NCBI RefSeq assembly: GCF_024707125.1
Contig: NZ_JANQAH010000009.1
Location: forward strand, 840,265-904,264
From: Devosia sp.
Lineage (GTDB): Bacteria; Pseudomonadota; Alphaproteobacteria; Rhizobiales; Devosiaceae
DNA length: 64,000 bases
Reading direction: 5' to 3'
Of this stretch, positions 1 to 9,202 are shown in pieces (within the stretch, counting starts at the first letter, position 1; each line of letters opens with the position of its first letter). The notes beneath the pieces were generated by a model. That model was not told where the DNA came from and made no database searches. It saw only the letters and a program-made list of their open reading frames with translations. A program made the position numbers and the translations under genes.

Positions 1-1284
1 CGCGAGAATGGCCTGAAGGTCGCCGAAATGACCGAGGCTGAAGCCGCCCGCATCATTCGCGACTCGGAAGAGCGGCAGAAGATGATGGTGGAGCTGCAGC
101 GCGCCTTTGGCGACGTGGTGGATTCGGCCATCGATGGCGATTTTTCCAAGCGCGTCCCGGCAACCTTCCCCGATGCCGAGCTCAATGGTCTGGCCAAATC
201 CGTCAACAACCTCGTCGACAGCGTCGATCGTGGCCTTGATGAAACCGGCACGGTGCTCTCGGCCCTCGCCAATACCGATCTCACCCGTCGCATGGAAGGC
301 CAGCATCGCGGCGCCTTTGCCAAGCTCCAGTCCGACGTCAACGAAGTGGCCGACAAGCTGACTTCCATTGTCGGTCAGCTGCGCGGTACTTCGGGTACGC
401 TCAAATCGGCAACGAGCGAAATCCTCTCGGGCGCCAATGATCTCTCCGAGCGCACCACGCGCCAGGCAGCGACGATCGAAGAAACCTCGGCCACCATGGA
501 GCAGCTCGCCCAGACGGTGACGGAAAACGCCAAGAAGGCCGCTGATGCCAGCCAGAAGGCCAATGCCGTGTCGCTGGTGGCCGAAGATGGCGGCCGTGTC
601 ATGAGCGAAGCCAATCAGGCCATGGAACGGATCACCCAGTCCTCGGCCAAGATCTCCAATATCATCGGCATGATCGACGACATCGCCTTCCAGACCAATC
701 TGCTCGCGCTCAACGCTTCGGTGGAAGCCGCGCGTGCCGGCGAAGCGGGCAAGGGCTTTGCCGTGGTCGCCGTGGAAGTGCGTCGCCTCGCCCAGTCCGC
801 CGCAACCGCATCTTCGGACGTAAAACTGCTCATCGAGCAGAGCGCCCAGGAAGTTGGCACCGGTTCGAAACTAGTCGCCAGCGCCGCCGATAAACTTTCG
901 GCCATGCTCGAAGCGGTGCGTGCCAATAGTGCGCTCCTCGACGACATCGCCGGGGCCAGCCGCGAACAGGCATCGTCCATTGACGAGGTCAACACCGCGG
1001 TCCGCCAGATGGATGAAATGACCCAGCACAATGCGGCGCTGGTGGAAGAGGTGAATGCGGCCATCGAGCAGACCGAGGCCCAGGCGACCGAACTCGACCA
1101 GATCGTCGATGTCTTTACCATCGACTCGTCGCGCGCCGCCCGCGCGGCCGTTGCAGCCAAGCCCGCCCCCGCCGCCCGCCCCAATGGCATCAAGGCGCTG
1201 CAGGGCAAGGTCAAGCAGGCAGCGTCAGCCTATCTCAGCCACGGCAATGCCGCGGTGAAAGCCGACGACTGGTCCGAATTCTGA
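1..1284 (+). CDS. Methyl-accepting chemotaxis protein, C-terminal part (5' end outside window)
   Basis: The frame is open from base 1, so this is the last 427 residues of a chemoreceptor that signals to CheA/CheW. An apparent HAMP-like linker region (about residues 35-115 of the fragment) leads into a long coiled-coil signalling domain. The conserved hairpin tip is clear ([20 protein letters not shown], then [11 protein letters not shown]). The chain ends in DWSEF, which fits the x-aromatic-x-x-aromatic pentapeptide that tethers CheR/CheB in some receptors. The tail just before it is Ala/Pro-rich. The sensor and membrane segments lie upstream of the window, so the ligand cannot be judged. A terminator hairpin follows 25 bases after the stop. 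Confidence 0.93.
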   Translation, partial: RENGLKVAEMTEAEAARIIRDSEERQKMMVELQRAFGDVVDSAIDGDFSKRVPATFPDAELNGLAKSVNNLVDSVDRGLDETGTVLSALANTDLTRRMEGQHRGAFAKLQSDVNEVADKLTSIVGQLRGTSGTLKSATSEILSGANDLSERTTRQAATIEETSATMEQLAQTVTENAKKAADASQKANAVSLVAEDGGRVMSEANQAMERITQSSAKISNIIGMIDDIAFQTNLLALNASVEAARAGEAGKGFAVVAVEVRRLAQSAATASSDVKLLIEQSAQEVGTGSKLVASAADKLSAMLEAVRANSALLDDIAGASREQASSIDEVNTAVRQMDEMTQHNAALVEEVNAAIEQTEAQATELDQIVDVFTIDSSRAARAAVAAKPAPAARPNGIKALQGKVKQAASAYLSHGNAAVKADDWSEF

Positions 1285-1308
1285 TTTTTGACCCCTGTCG
1301 ATCACATT

Positions 1309-1336
1309 ACTCCCCGGCCCATGGCTGGGGAGTTTT
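1309..1336 (+). terminator. Rho-independent terminator of the chemoreceptor gene
   Basis: A 7-bp stem (ACTCCCC at 1309-1315 with GGGGAGT at 1327-1333) closes a loop holding an inner GGC/GCT pairing and runs into TTTT. It sits just after the chemoreceptor stop codon. Confidence 0.75.
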
Positions 1337-1683
1337 CGTTTGCGCCTGTTGGTGGCAGAATCAACGGGCCCCGAATTGTCGTTCGGTAGCGAATTGGTGA
1401 CCTGTCCAGCCCGAACAGGCCCGAATGGTTAACAAATCGTTTCTAGTTCGTTCTCGGTCAAGCGCTTCCTTCGCGCTTTGCCCGCAAAGCACAGCCATAA
1501 GGACTCTTTTTCCCGATTCCCCACCTCGGTATGGTGAGGCGATTCGGTTGTCGGGGGACACGTAACCGGTTCGGGGGCACCTGGAATCCTCATTGAGGGT
1601 TTCCGCGTTTGGGCGCCTGTCTCATGTGCACGCGTACCGGCTTTGCCGGACTTGCAGCGAAACAAAAGAAGAGAGGGCTGTCT
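1337..1683 (+). promoter_or_regulatory. divL upstream region with five GANTC (CcrM) sites
   Basis: This 347-bp stretch holds no convincing gene. GANTC occurs at 1358, 1502, 1515, 1541 and 1584, five times in 231 bp; about one would be expected by chance. GANTC is the methylation site of CcrM, and in alphaproteobacteria GcrA acts on methylated GANTC promoters of cell-cycle genes. The divL start codon is at 1684, preceded by GAGAGG. I could not assign a -35/-10 pair with confidence. Confidence 0.45.
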
Positions 1684-4134
1684 ATGGCGCCGGATCCACT
1701 CCGGAAGCATTGGAGATTCGCAGTTGCTGCGTGTGCTCCATTGACCCTGATGATGGCTGTCCCAGCCTTCGCTCAGGGAGCTTCGACGGCAAATCTGGGC
1801 GGCATTGTTCCAGTCGCGGTCGTGATCGGCGCGGGCGGCTTCGCCCTTGTCGCGGTCACCGTGCTGCGCACCATTCTGCGTGACGGCCGCCTGGCGCAAC
1901 GCCAGGCCAAGGGCCAGATCGCCGATCTCCGGGCCCTCGTCGACGATTATGAAAACCTCATCGGCGGCAGTCGCGAACTGACCGTCATCTGGCCCGAACA
2001 GCCGGGCATGCCGCCGCGCCTGCTGGGTCAGGCAGCCGCCGTGCTGCCGCCAGGGCGCCAGCCTCAGAGCGTGCTCAATTTCGATACCTGGCTTTCGGGC
2101 AGCGAAGCCGACAATCTCGCCCAATTGGTGGAACAGTTGCGCGTCGAAGGCCGGCCTTTCAACGCCAGCGTCAAGGCGCTCGATGGGCGTCTTGTCCGCG
2201 CGACCGGCTGGCTTGCCGGCGGCGGCGCGGCCCTGCGCCTCCGCCCCGCTTTCGCGCAACCGGGTACGGATGCGCCGGTGGTCGATGGCAGTGACCGCGA
2301 CAGCGTGCTGGCACTGCTGGACCTGCTCAACAGGCCCGCTTTCCTGCGCGATACCAGCGGTCGTCTCGTCTTTGCCAATCAGCCCTATCTCGACCTCTGC
2401 CGTACCCTGGGCAAGCCGGTGAGCGGGGAAGCGCCGCCCGAACTGCTCGATGCAAAACAATTGCAGGCCCATCTGGCCGAATGTCGCGGCAATGACGAGG
2501 CCGTGCGCCAGCGCGTGTCGCTGGGCAAGGGCGGCGAATTCGAACTGGTTGATGTGCCGGTTGCCGAAGGTCGCGCCGGCTATTTCGAGCCTGTCGTCGT
2601 CAGCGATGACAAGGCGGGCGAACCGAGCTTTGCCCATATCGCGGGGATCATCGATGCCCTCGCCACCCCGATCGCCATTTTCAATGCGCGGCGCGAGCTG
2701 ATCCAGTTCAACCCCGCTTATGCTGCGCTCTGGGATCTCGACCCCAAATTCCTCACCCCCGGCCTCGACGAGCGCGCCATTCTCGACAAGCTGCGCACCG
2801 AGGGCATGCTGCCCAATCAGGTCGACTACCACACCTGGCGCGCCAAACATCTCGAGAGCTACGCGCGCAAAGCCCCGTTCGAAGCCGAACCCTGGCACCT
2901 GCCCGATGGACGCACCATCAAGGTCATTTCGGCTCCGGCTGGAACACATGGCGGCGTGATCTATGTCTTTGAAGACCTGACCGAGCGTCTGGAACTGGAA
3001 TCGGCCAACAAGGCCATGACCAATGTGCAGCGCGAAACCATCAATTCGCTGTCGGAAGCGGTGGCCGTGTTCGGCACCAATGGCCGCCTGGCGCTATCCA
3101 ACCCGCGGCTTTCCGCGCTGTGGAAGCTGCCGATGAATACGCTCGGCGCCAATCCCCATATCGACCAGATCGCCGATGCATCAGGCCAGGTCCTGCAGGA
3201 CGGGGCAAAGATCTGGGCCGATCTCAAGCGCAATATCATCGACCTCAATCCCACCCGCACCGACAAGGCCGGGCGGATCGAGCGCACCGATGGGCGCCTG
3301 CTCGACTATGCGACGACGCGCCTGCCCGATGGGCAGACCATGATGACCTTCCTCGATGTGACCGAGAGCGCGAGCTACTCAAAGGTCCTCAAGGAACGCA
3401 ACGATGCGCTGGTCACCGCCGACCGCCTCAAGGACGCTTTCGTCGAAAACGTCTCCTATGAGTTGCGCAGCCCCCTGACCAATATCATCGGCTTTGCCGA
3501 CCTGCTTGCCGGTACCGAAGGCGACAGCCTCAACGAACGGCAAAAAGCCTATATCGAATATATTCGCGCCTCGTCCGTGACGCTCGGCGTTCTCATCGAC
3601 AATATCTTGGACCTCGCCTCGGTCGATGCCGGCATTGCCGAGCTTAATCCCGAGCCGCTCAGCGTGCAGGGGTTGATCGACAAGGCGCGGGCTGGCCTCT
3701 CGGCCAGTTTCCCCGAAGTGTCGGGCAATTCCACCAACCTCGTCGTCGAGGTCGAGCCGAACCTGCCCGAATTCATCGCTGACGGCACCCGCATCGTGCA
3801 GGTGCTCTACAATCTCCTCTCCAATGCCGCGCGCTTCTCCCCGCCGGGTGGCGAAATCCGGCTGACCGTGACGCATCGCGCCGACCGCATGCTGTTCATC
3901 ATCGAGGATGAAGGCCCGGGCCTGACCGACGAATTGCGCTCTGCCATCCTCACCCGCCTCGATACGCCGAGCGCCGGTGGGCGCCTGCGTGGCGCGGGCC
4001 TGGGGCTCTCCATCGTGCGCACCTTCGTCAATCTCCATGGCGGCACGATTTCGGCCCAGCAGCGCGAACCGCGCGGCAGCCGTATCGTCGTCAACCTGCC
4101 GCGCGACAGCGCGCTTGCCGGCGTCGCCGAATAA
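1684..4134 (+). CDS. divL: DivL-type cell-cycle PAS kinase with Tyr at the phosphoacceptor position
   Basis: An 816-residue membrane sensor kinase. ATG 1684 is chosen because GAGAGG lies 8 bases upstream; the frame is open further upstream to 1609. Two N-terminal hydrophobic segments (about 9-30 and 41-62) are followed by three PAS-like domains (starting near 211, 323 and 453), the dimerisation helix and a HATPase domain (about 690-805). The H-box reads VSYELRSPLT, so Tyr592 replaces the usual His. The ATPase keeps its N box (NLLSNAARFS), G1 (DEGPG) and G2 (GAGLGLS). Tyr at this site is the hallmark of Caulobacter DivL, which controls CckA and CtrA with DivK. tsaE follows directly, a neighbour that I recall also follows divL in other alphaproteobacteria. 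The orthology call rests on the Tyr, the architecture and the context. Confidence 0.88.
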   Translation: MAPDPLRKHWRFAVAACAPLTLMMAVPAFAQGASTANLGGIVPVAVVIGAGGFALVAVTVLRTILRDGRLAQRQAKGQIADLRALVDDYENLIGGSRELTVIWPEQPGMPPRLLGQAAAVLPPGRQPQSVLNFDTWLSGSEADNLAQLVEQLRVEGRPFNASVKALDGRLVRATGWLAGGGAALRLRPAFAQPGTDAPVVDGSDRDSVLALLDLLNRPAFLRDTSGRLVFANQPYLDLCRTLGKPVSGEAPPELLDAKQLQAHLAECRGNDEAVRQRVSLGKGGEFELVDVPVAEGRAGYFEPVVVSDDKAGEPSFAHIAGIIDALATPIAIFNARRELIQFNPAYAALWDLDPKFLTPGLDERAILDKLRTEGMLPNQVDYHTWRAKHLESYARKAPFEAEPWHLPDGRTIKVISAPAGTHGGVIYVFEDLTERLELESANKAMTNVQRETINSLSEAVAVFGTNGRLALSNPRLSALWKLPMNTLGANPHIDQIADASGQVLQDGAKIWADLKRNIIDLNPTRTDKAGRIERTDGRLLDYATTRLPDGQTMMTFLDVTESASYSKVLKERNDALVTADRLKDAFVENVSYELRSPLTNIIGFADLLAGTEGDSLNERQKAYIEYIRASSVTLGVLIDNILDLASVDAGIAELNPEPLSVQGLIDKARAGLSASFPEVSGNSTNLVVEVEPNLPEFIADGTRIVQVLYNLLSNAARFSPPGGEIRLTVTHRADRMLFIIEDEGPGLTDELRSAILTRLDTPSAGGRLRGAGLGLSIVRTFVNLHGGTISAQQREPRGSRIVVNLPRDSALAGVAE

Positions 4135-4554
4135 ATGGAACGCTTCCTTCCCGATGATGAGGCGACGATCGCCTTTGGACGGGAACTGGCGGCCCTGCTG
4201 CAGCAAGGCGACATTGTCAGTCTCGAAGGTGAACTCGGCGCCGGCAAATCGGCTCTGGCCCGCGCCACCATTCGGGCGCTGGCGAATGATCCGGACCTCG
4301 AAGTCCCGTCGCCCACCTTCGCCCTGGTGCAGCCCTATGACACCCCAAGGGGGCCGGTGCTGCATGCCGATCTCTACCGGCTCGGCGACGCCGCCGAGGC
4401 GGACGAATTGGGTTTGCTCGACAATTCAACGTCTTTTGTTCTCGTCGAATGGGCCGAACGCGCCGCGCATGTGGCGGATGCCGCAAACATTGTGATCGCG
4501 CTCTCCATTCCCCCCGGCGGATCGGGCCGAAATCTGGTCATGACCCGCCGCTGA
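4135..4554 (+). CDS. tsaE: tRNA threonylcarbamoyladenosine biosynthesis ATPase TsaE
   Basis: A 139-residue cytoplasmic ATPase of the YjeE/TsaE family, which works with TsaB and TsaD to make t6A at position 37 of ANN-decoding tRNAs. The Walker A loop is GELGAGKSA (about residues 27-35); the family motifs SPTFALVQPY and HADLYRL follow. Its ATG abuts the divL stop (TAAATG), so the two are co-transcribed and probably translationally coupled. In many Rhizobiales this domain is fused to, or followed by, an aminoglycoside-phosphotransferase-like protein and a nucleotidyltransferase. Neither is present here, and the next gene is an unrelated transporter. Confidence 0.92.
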   Translation: MERFLPDDEATIAFGRELAALLQQGDIVSLEGELGAGKSALARATIRALANDPDLEVPSPTFALVQPYDTPRGPVLHADLYRLGDAAEADELGLLDNSTSFVLVEWAERAAHVADAANIVIALSIPPGGSGRNLVMTRR

Positions 4555-4674
4555 GGGGTTTTCGGAGTAAGTGCCGCTTTCGAATGAAAACGAGCGCCGA
4601 AACGTCTGGCCGTGGCATTGCTGATGGCCCCACGGGACCACCGCAGCCTTTTGGCCGCGGCGCAGTGCTTTCCA

Positions 4675-4703
4675 CAGTCACCGAACTGACATGTCACCGT
4701 CAC
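4675..4703 (+). promoter_or_regulatory. Pho box (three direct repeats) upstream of ugpB
   Basis: Three 7-mers start at 4675, 4686 and 4697: CAGTCAC, CTGACAT and CCGTCAC. The spacing is exactly 11 bp, with 4-bp spacers, as in PhoB boxes (consensus CTGTCAT). They match at 5, 6 and 5 of 7 positions. The site lies about 215 bp before ugpB, an operon known to be PhoB-activated in other proteobacteria. The rest of the 4555-4916 gap shows no gene and no clear terminator for tsaE. Confidence 0.7.
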
Positions 4704-4916
4704 GCGGACGTTAATCGCTGCCAATAGATCGGGCTCGCACGCCGCCTTCCTTTCGAATGGGGAGTCCGGAATGCGCGCTTGAACTTTCGGTTTGTCGAAA
4801 CGGCTTCGCCAGTTTTGCAGAGCCCGCCGCCCGAAAGCATCCGGCGCTTCACGTTTCAAAAGTCTGGCAGGGAGCCGGACGGCCACGCGCCGATCCGGTC
4901 CGACGGGAGACAAGAT

Positions 4917-6248
4917 ATGAAGAACCTGAACGGCGTTGCCGGGCTTGCTGCCCTTTCGCTGATGCTTTCCACCTCGGCCGCCTTTGCGCAAACCGAAGTC
5001 ACCTGGTGGCACGCCATGGGTGGCGAGCTGGGCACCAAGCTCGAAGAAATCGCCGCCAATTTCAACGCCAGCCAGTCCGACTATGTCGTGACCCCGGTCT
5101 ACAAGGGCACCTATGCCGAGACGCTGACCTCGGCCATTGCTGCTTTCCGCGCCAATGAGCAGCCGGCCATCGTGCAGGTTTTTGAAGTCGGCACGGGCAC
5201 CATGATGGCTGCCAAGGGCGCCGTCTATCCGGTCTACCAGCTCATGGCCGATCAGGGCGAAGCCTTCGATCCCTCCGAGTTCCTTGCCCCGGTCGTGGGC
5301 TACTATTCGGATCCGGAAGGCAACATTCTCTCGCTTCCGTTCAATTCCTCGACCCCGATCCTCTACTACAACAAGGACGTGTTCGAAAAAGCCGGTCTCG
5401 ACCGCGAAACCGCCCCCAAGACCTGGGCTGACGTCGAAGCCTTCTCCAAGAAGATCGTTGAATCGGGCGCTGCCACCTGCGGCTTCACCACTGGCTGGGT
5501 GACCTGGATCCAGACCGAGAACCTCTCGGCCATCCACGACCAGCCCTTCGGCAGCAAGGAAAACGGCTTTGCCGGTTTCGACACCGAATTCACCTTCAAC
5601 GGTGAACTCCAGGCCCGCCACTGGAACAACCTCAAGACCTGGTCCGATGCTGGCCTGTTCAAATATGGTGGTCCGGAAGGTGGAGCGGATGCTGCTCCGT
5701 TCTTCTATGCGCAGGACTGCGCGATGATCATGAATTCCTCGGCAGGCCGCGCTGGTGTCATCAACAACGCCAAGGACTTTGAAGTCGGCTTTGCCCCGCT
5801 TCCCTATTATGACGACGTGATCGCTGAGCCCAAGAACTCGATCATCGGCGGCGCCACCCTCTGGGTGCTGAACGGCAAGTCGACCGAAGAATATGCGGGC
5901 GCCGCAAAGTTCTTCACCTATCTCAGCCAGCCCGAAGTCCAGGCTGCCTGGCACCAGTTCACCGGCTACCTGCCGATCACCAACGAGGCCTTCGAACTGG
6001 GCCAGAGCCAGAACTACTATGCCGAGAACCCCGGCTCTGACGTTGCCATCAACCAGATCACCCGCGGCACGCCGACGGCCAATTCCAAGGGCGTTCGCTT
6101 CGGCAACTTCACCCAGGTCCGCAACGTCGTCGACGAAGAATTCCAGGCTCTGCTCTCGGGCAGCAAGACCGCCCAGGAAGCCCTCGACAGCGCCGTCTCC
6201 CGTGGCAACCAGCTGCTGCGCGACTTCGAAGCGTCCAACGCTCAGTAA
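4917..6248 (+). CDS. ugpB: sn-Glycerol-3-phosphate ABC transporter, periplasmic binding protein UgpB
   Basis: A 443-residue periplasmic binding protein that delivers glycerol-3-phosphate and glycerophosphodiesters to UgpAE. ATG 4917 is chosen because GGGAGA lies upstream and it begins a clean signal peptide ending in SAAFAQ (residue 22); an ATG at 4779 would add 46 unlikely residues. Motifs shared with E. coli UgpB run throughout: WWHAMGGELG, YKGTYAETL, QVFEVGTGTMMA, PFNSSTPILYYNKD, IIGGATLWV, HQFTGYLPIT and the C-terminal RGNQLLRDFE. It is the first gene of ugpBAEC and follows a Pho box. A perfect hairpin separates it from ugpA. Confidence 0.95.
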   Translation: MKNLNGVAGLAALSLMLSTSAAFAQTEVTWWHAMGGELGTKLEEIAANFNASQSDYVVTPVYKGTYAETLTSAIAAFRANEQPAIVQVFEVGTGTMMAAKGAVYPVYQLMADQGEAFDPSEFLAPVVGYYSDPEGNILSLPFNSSTPILYYNKDVFEKAGLDRETAPKTWADVEAFSKKIVESGAATCGFTTGWVTWIQTENLSAIHDQPFGSKENGFAGFDTEFTFNGELQARHWNNLKTWSDAGLFKYGGPEGGADAAPFFYAQDCAMIMNSSAGRAGVINNAKDFEVGFAPLPYYDDVIAEPKNSIIGGATLWVLNGKSTEEYAGAAKFFTYLSQPEVQAAWHQFTGYLPITNEAFELGQSQNYYAENPGSDVAINQITRGTPTANSKGVRFGNFTQVRNVVDEEFQALLSGSKTAQEALDSAVSRGNQLLRDFEASNAQ

Positions 6249-6260
6249 ATCCTGATCTCC

Positions 6261-6290
6261 GGGGCAGGCCGGCGCGTTCCGGCCTGCCCC
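6261..6290 (+). terminator. Intercistronic hairpin between ugpB and ugpA
   Basis: A perfect 12-bp inverted repeat (6261-6272 with 6279-6290, 6-base loop) is followed by a T-rich tract (TCTCTTTTGCTTTT). Such elements often stabilise or partly terminate binding-protein transcripts, so that the binding protein is made in excess over the membrane parts. Confidence 0.7.
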
Positions 6291-6326
6291 TCCGTCTCTT
6301 TTGCTTTTCTGGAAGCGGGGCCATTC

Positions 6327-7212
6327 GTGGAAACGAAGCGCACAACCTTTCCCAGCAAGACGCTGCCCTATGCGCTTGTCATGCCGCAGCTGGTCATCAC
6401 GCTGGTCTTCTTCATCTGGCCGACCTGGCAGGCGGTCCAGTCATCGTTCCTGCGCGAAGATCCCTTCGGGCTCAACAGCACCTTTGTTGGCCTCCTGCAC
6501 TATCAGCGCCTCTTCCAGGATCCGCTCTATCTCGACGCCATCGGCCGCACGGCGATCTTTGCCGTCGCCGTCACCATGCTCTCCATGGGCATGGGCCTGC
6601 TGCTGGCCGTCGCGGTCAGCCGCCTCGTGCGCAGCGCCAATGCCTATTCGACGCTTCTGCTCTGGCCCTATGCCGTCGCCCCGGTCGTCGCCGGCATTCT
6701 CTGGTGGTTCATGTTCAATTCGAGCTCGGGCATCCTGCCCTATATGCTGAGCTTTTTCGGCGTCGACTGGAACCACAAGCTCAACGGCACCCAGGCCATG
6801 ATCCTCGTCATCGTGGCCGCGAGCTGGAAACAGGTCTCCTACAATTTCCTGTTCTTCCTCGCCGGCCTGCAATCGGTGCCGCAATCGCTAACCGAGGCTG
6901 CCGCCATCGATGGGGCAGGGCCGGTGAAACGCTTCTTCACCATCGTCCTGCCGCTCCTGTCGCCGACGACGTTTTTTCCTCTTCATCGTCAACGTCAACT
7001 ACACGATGTTCGACACCTTTGGCACCATCGATGCCACCACCCAGGGCGGCCCGAACCAGGCGACCAATATCCTCGTCTACAAGGTCTATGCCGACGGTTT
7101 CATCGGCCTCAACCTCGGCTCGTCCTCGGCCCAGTCGGTCGTCCTCATGCTCTTCGTCATCGGGCTCACCTTCCTCCAGTTCCGCTATGTCGAGCGGCGC
7201 GTGCAGTACTGA
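6327..7212 (+). pseudogene. ugpA: Glycerol-3-phosphate ABC transporter permease UgpA, frameshifted as sequenced
   Basis: UgpA is one of two permease subunits of the importer. GTG 6327 is the start, with GGAAG about 11 bases upstream. The frame runs as UgpA to LSPTTFF and then breaks: the T-run 6972-6977 has six Ts where five restore [15 protein letters not shown]. The rest of the protein ([15 protein letters not shown], then [23 protein letters not shown]) continues in another frame to the stop at 7212. Corrected, it has 294 residues, close to E. coli UgpA (295). Everything after the break is well conserved, so a base-calling error is more likely than decay; if real, the importer would be non-functional. 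Confidence 0.88.
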
Positions 7213-7224
7213 GGACAAGGACAA

Positions 7225-8067
7225 ATGGTAGAAAATCGCCCCTTCCTGACCTTACTCACCCACTTCGTGCTGATCGTCGGCGTCGCCGTCATCGTCTTTC
7301 CGGTCTATATCGCCATCGTGGCGGCAACCCACGACGCGACGGCCATGTCGAGCGGCATGATGCCCATGTGGCCCGGCTCGCACCTCATCGACAATCTCGT
7401 GGCAACACTGACGCACCAGTCGCCCGGCCTGCCGCCCTTCTGGGTCATGGCCTGGAACTCGCTCTGGATGGCCGTGATCATCACCGCGGGCAAGATCGTC
7501 ATTTCGATCCTCTCCGCCTTCGCCATCGTCTATTTCAAGTTCCCGTTCCGAAACCTGGCCTTCTGGCTGATCTTCATCACCCTGATGCTGCCGGTCGAAG
7601 TGCGCATCATTCCCACCTATTCGGTGGTGGCGAACCTGGGGATGCTTAATTCCTATCTCGGCCTGACCGTGCCGCTCATCGCCTCGGCGACCGCGACTTT
7701 CCTCTTCCGCCAGTTCTTCATGACCATTCCCGATGAGCTGATGGAAGCCGCCCGCGTCGATGGCGCGGGGCCGATGAAGTTTTTCCGCGACATCCTGCTG
7801 CCCCTCTCGCGCACCAATATCGCTGCGCTCTGCGTCATCCTCTTTATCTTCGGCTGGATGCAGTATCTCTGGCCCATGCTGGTGACCACCGACCGCAACT
7901 ATTACACGCTCATGATGGGCGTGAAGCGCATGGCCGCCGTCGCCGACGCCGACCCGCAATGGAATCTCATTATGGCCGCCGTGGTGCTGGCCATGCTCCC
8001 CCCGATCCTCATCGTCATCTTCATGCAGCGCCTCTTCGTCAAAGGCCTCGTGGACACCGAGAAATAA
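7225..8067 (+). CDS. ugpE: Glycerol-3-phosphate ABC transporter permease UgpE
   Basis: A 280-residue inner-membrane permease (E. coli UgpE has 281) that pairs with UgpA. Six hydrophobic segments are visible. The EAA loop, the contact for the ATPase, reads ELMEAARVDGAGPMKFF. Family stretches include LMLPVEVRIIPTYSVV and FGWMQYLWPMLVTTD. It starts 12 bases after the ugpA stop, behind GAGGACAAGGAC, and ends 3 bases before ugpC. Confidence 0.94.
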   Translation: MVENRPFLTLLTHFVLIVGVAVIVFPVYIAIVAATHDATAMSSGMMPMWPGSHLIDNLVATLTHQSPGLPPFWVMAWNSLWMAVIITAGKIVISILSAFAIVYFKFPFRNLAFWLIFITLMLPVEVRIIPTYSVVANLGMLNSYLGLTVPLIASATATFLFRQFFMTIPDELMEAARVDGAGPMKFFRDILLPLSRTNIAALCVILFIFGWMQYLWPMLVTTDRNYYTLMMGVKRMAAVADADPQWNLIMAAVVLAMLPPILIVIFMQRLFVKGLVDTEK

Positions 8068-8070
8068 GTC

Positions 8071-9117
8071 ATGGCTCCGATCAAGATTTCCCAAGTCAAG
8101 AAAACCTATCAGGGCAATGTCACCGCCATTCACGGCCTCGACCTCGATATCGAGGATGGCGAAATGGTCGTGCTGGTCGGCCCCTCGGGCTGCGGCAAGT
8201 CCACTCTTCTGCGCATGATCGCAGGACTCGAAACCATCACCGATGGCACGATTTCCATCGGTGGCGAGGTGGTCAACCGCAAGGAGCCGGCCGAGCGCGA
8301 TATCGCCATGGTGTTCCAGAACTATGCGCTCTATCCGCATATGAGCGTGCGGCAGAACCTCGAATATGGCCTGAAGAACCGCGGCACGCCGCGCGAGGAA
8401 ATCGACCGCCGCGTCAACGAGGCGGCGCGCGTCCTCGAGATCGCGCCCTTCCTCGATCGAAAGCCGCGCCAGCTGTCCGGCGGCCAGCGCCAACGCGTCG
8501 CCATGGGCCGTGCCATCGTCCGCCAGCCCAAGGCCTTTCTGTTCGACGAGCCGCTTTCCAATCTCGATGCAAAACTGCGCGGGCAGATGCGCATCGAAAT
8601 CCGCCGCCTGCAGCGATCCCTGAAAACCACCAGCGTCTACGTCACCCACGATCAGCTCGAAGCCATGACCCTGGCCGATCGGCTGGTGGTGATGAATGCC
8701 GGCCGCATCGAGCAGGTGGGCAAACCCATCGAGCTCTATGATCGTCCGGCTTCCCTCTTTGTAGCCGGCTTTATCGGTTCGCCGCCGATGAACCTCTTCA
8801 AGCTCGACGCCTTGAGCCGGGCGGCGGGTCAGGATCTGGCCGCGTCCCTGCCGGCGGGCACCGACATTGTCGGCATCCGGCCCGACCGGATCGAGACCGG
8901 AAGCGGCACCGGCTTGCGGCTCTCGGGCGCGGTGGAATTGATCGAGCCGGTCGGCGGGGAAAGCCACCTCTATGTCCGCGTCGAGGGCCTCGATCAGGTC
9001 GTGATCATCGTCGTCGAGGGCCGCTCACGCCTGAGCGAAGGCGAAGTGCTCGATTTCGTCCTGCCCCTAGATGCGCTGCACCCCTTCAATACTGAAACGG
9101 GCCGCCGCGCCGACTGA
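8071..9117 (+). CDS. ugpC: Glycerol-3-phosphate ABC transporter ATP-binding protein UgpC
   Basis: A 348-residue ATPase of the MalK/UgpC type that powers UgpAE. Walker A is GPSGCGKST (about residues 37-45), the Q-loop lies in [11 protein letters not shown], the signature is [14 protein letters not shown], and Walker B is [15 protein letters not shown] with the switch His in VYVTHD. The C-terminal 110 residues form the TOBE regulatory domain typical of this subfamily (GIRPDRIE, then [13 protein letters not shown]). It is the last ugp gene; no ugpQ phosphodiesterase follows. Confidence 0.93.
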   Translation: MAPIKISQVKKTYQGNVTAIHGLDLDIEDGEMVVLVGPSGCGKSTLLRMIAGLETITDGTISIGGEVVNRKEPAERDIAMVFQNYALYPHMSVRQNLEYGLKNRGTPREEIDRRVNEAARVLEIAPFLDRKPRQLSGGQRQRVAMGRAIVRQPKAFLFDEPLSNLDAKLRGQMRIEIRRLQRSLKTTSVYVTHDQLEAMTLADRLVVMNAGRIEQVGKPIELYDRPASLFVAGFIGSPPMNLFKLDALSRAAGQDLAASLPAGTDIVGIRPDRIETGSGTGLRLSGAVELIEPVGGESHLYVRVEGLDQVVIIVVEGRSRLSEGEVLDFVLPLDALHPFNTETGRRAD

Positions 9118-9202
9118 TCCAGCCAGACTTTGCCAGATATTTACCAAGCGTCTAATTGCGTATGTCCGGTAAGGAACTGGTCAATTCTGCCCCCTACTAT
9201 GA

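Noticed and set aside
1429..1443. Possible CtrA site upstream of divL (TTAA-N7-TTTC)
   Set aside because: Only one half-site is right; the second has two mismatches to TTAA, which is too weak to list.
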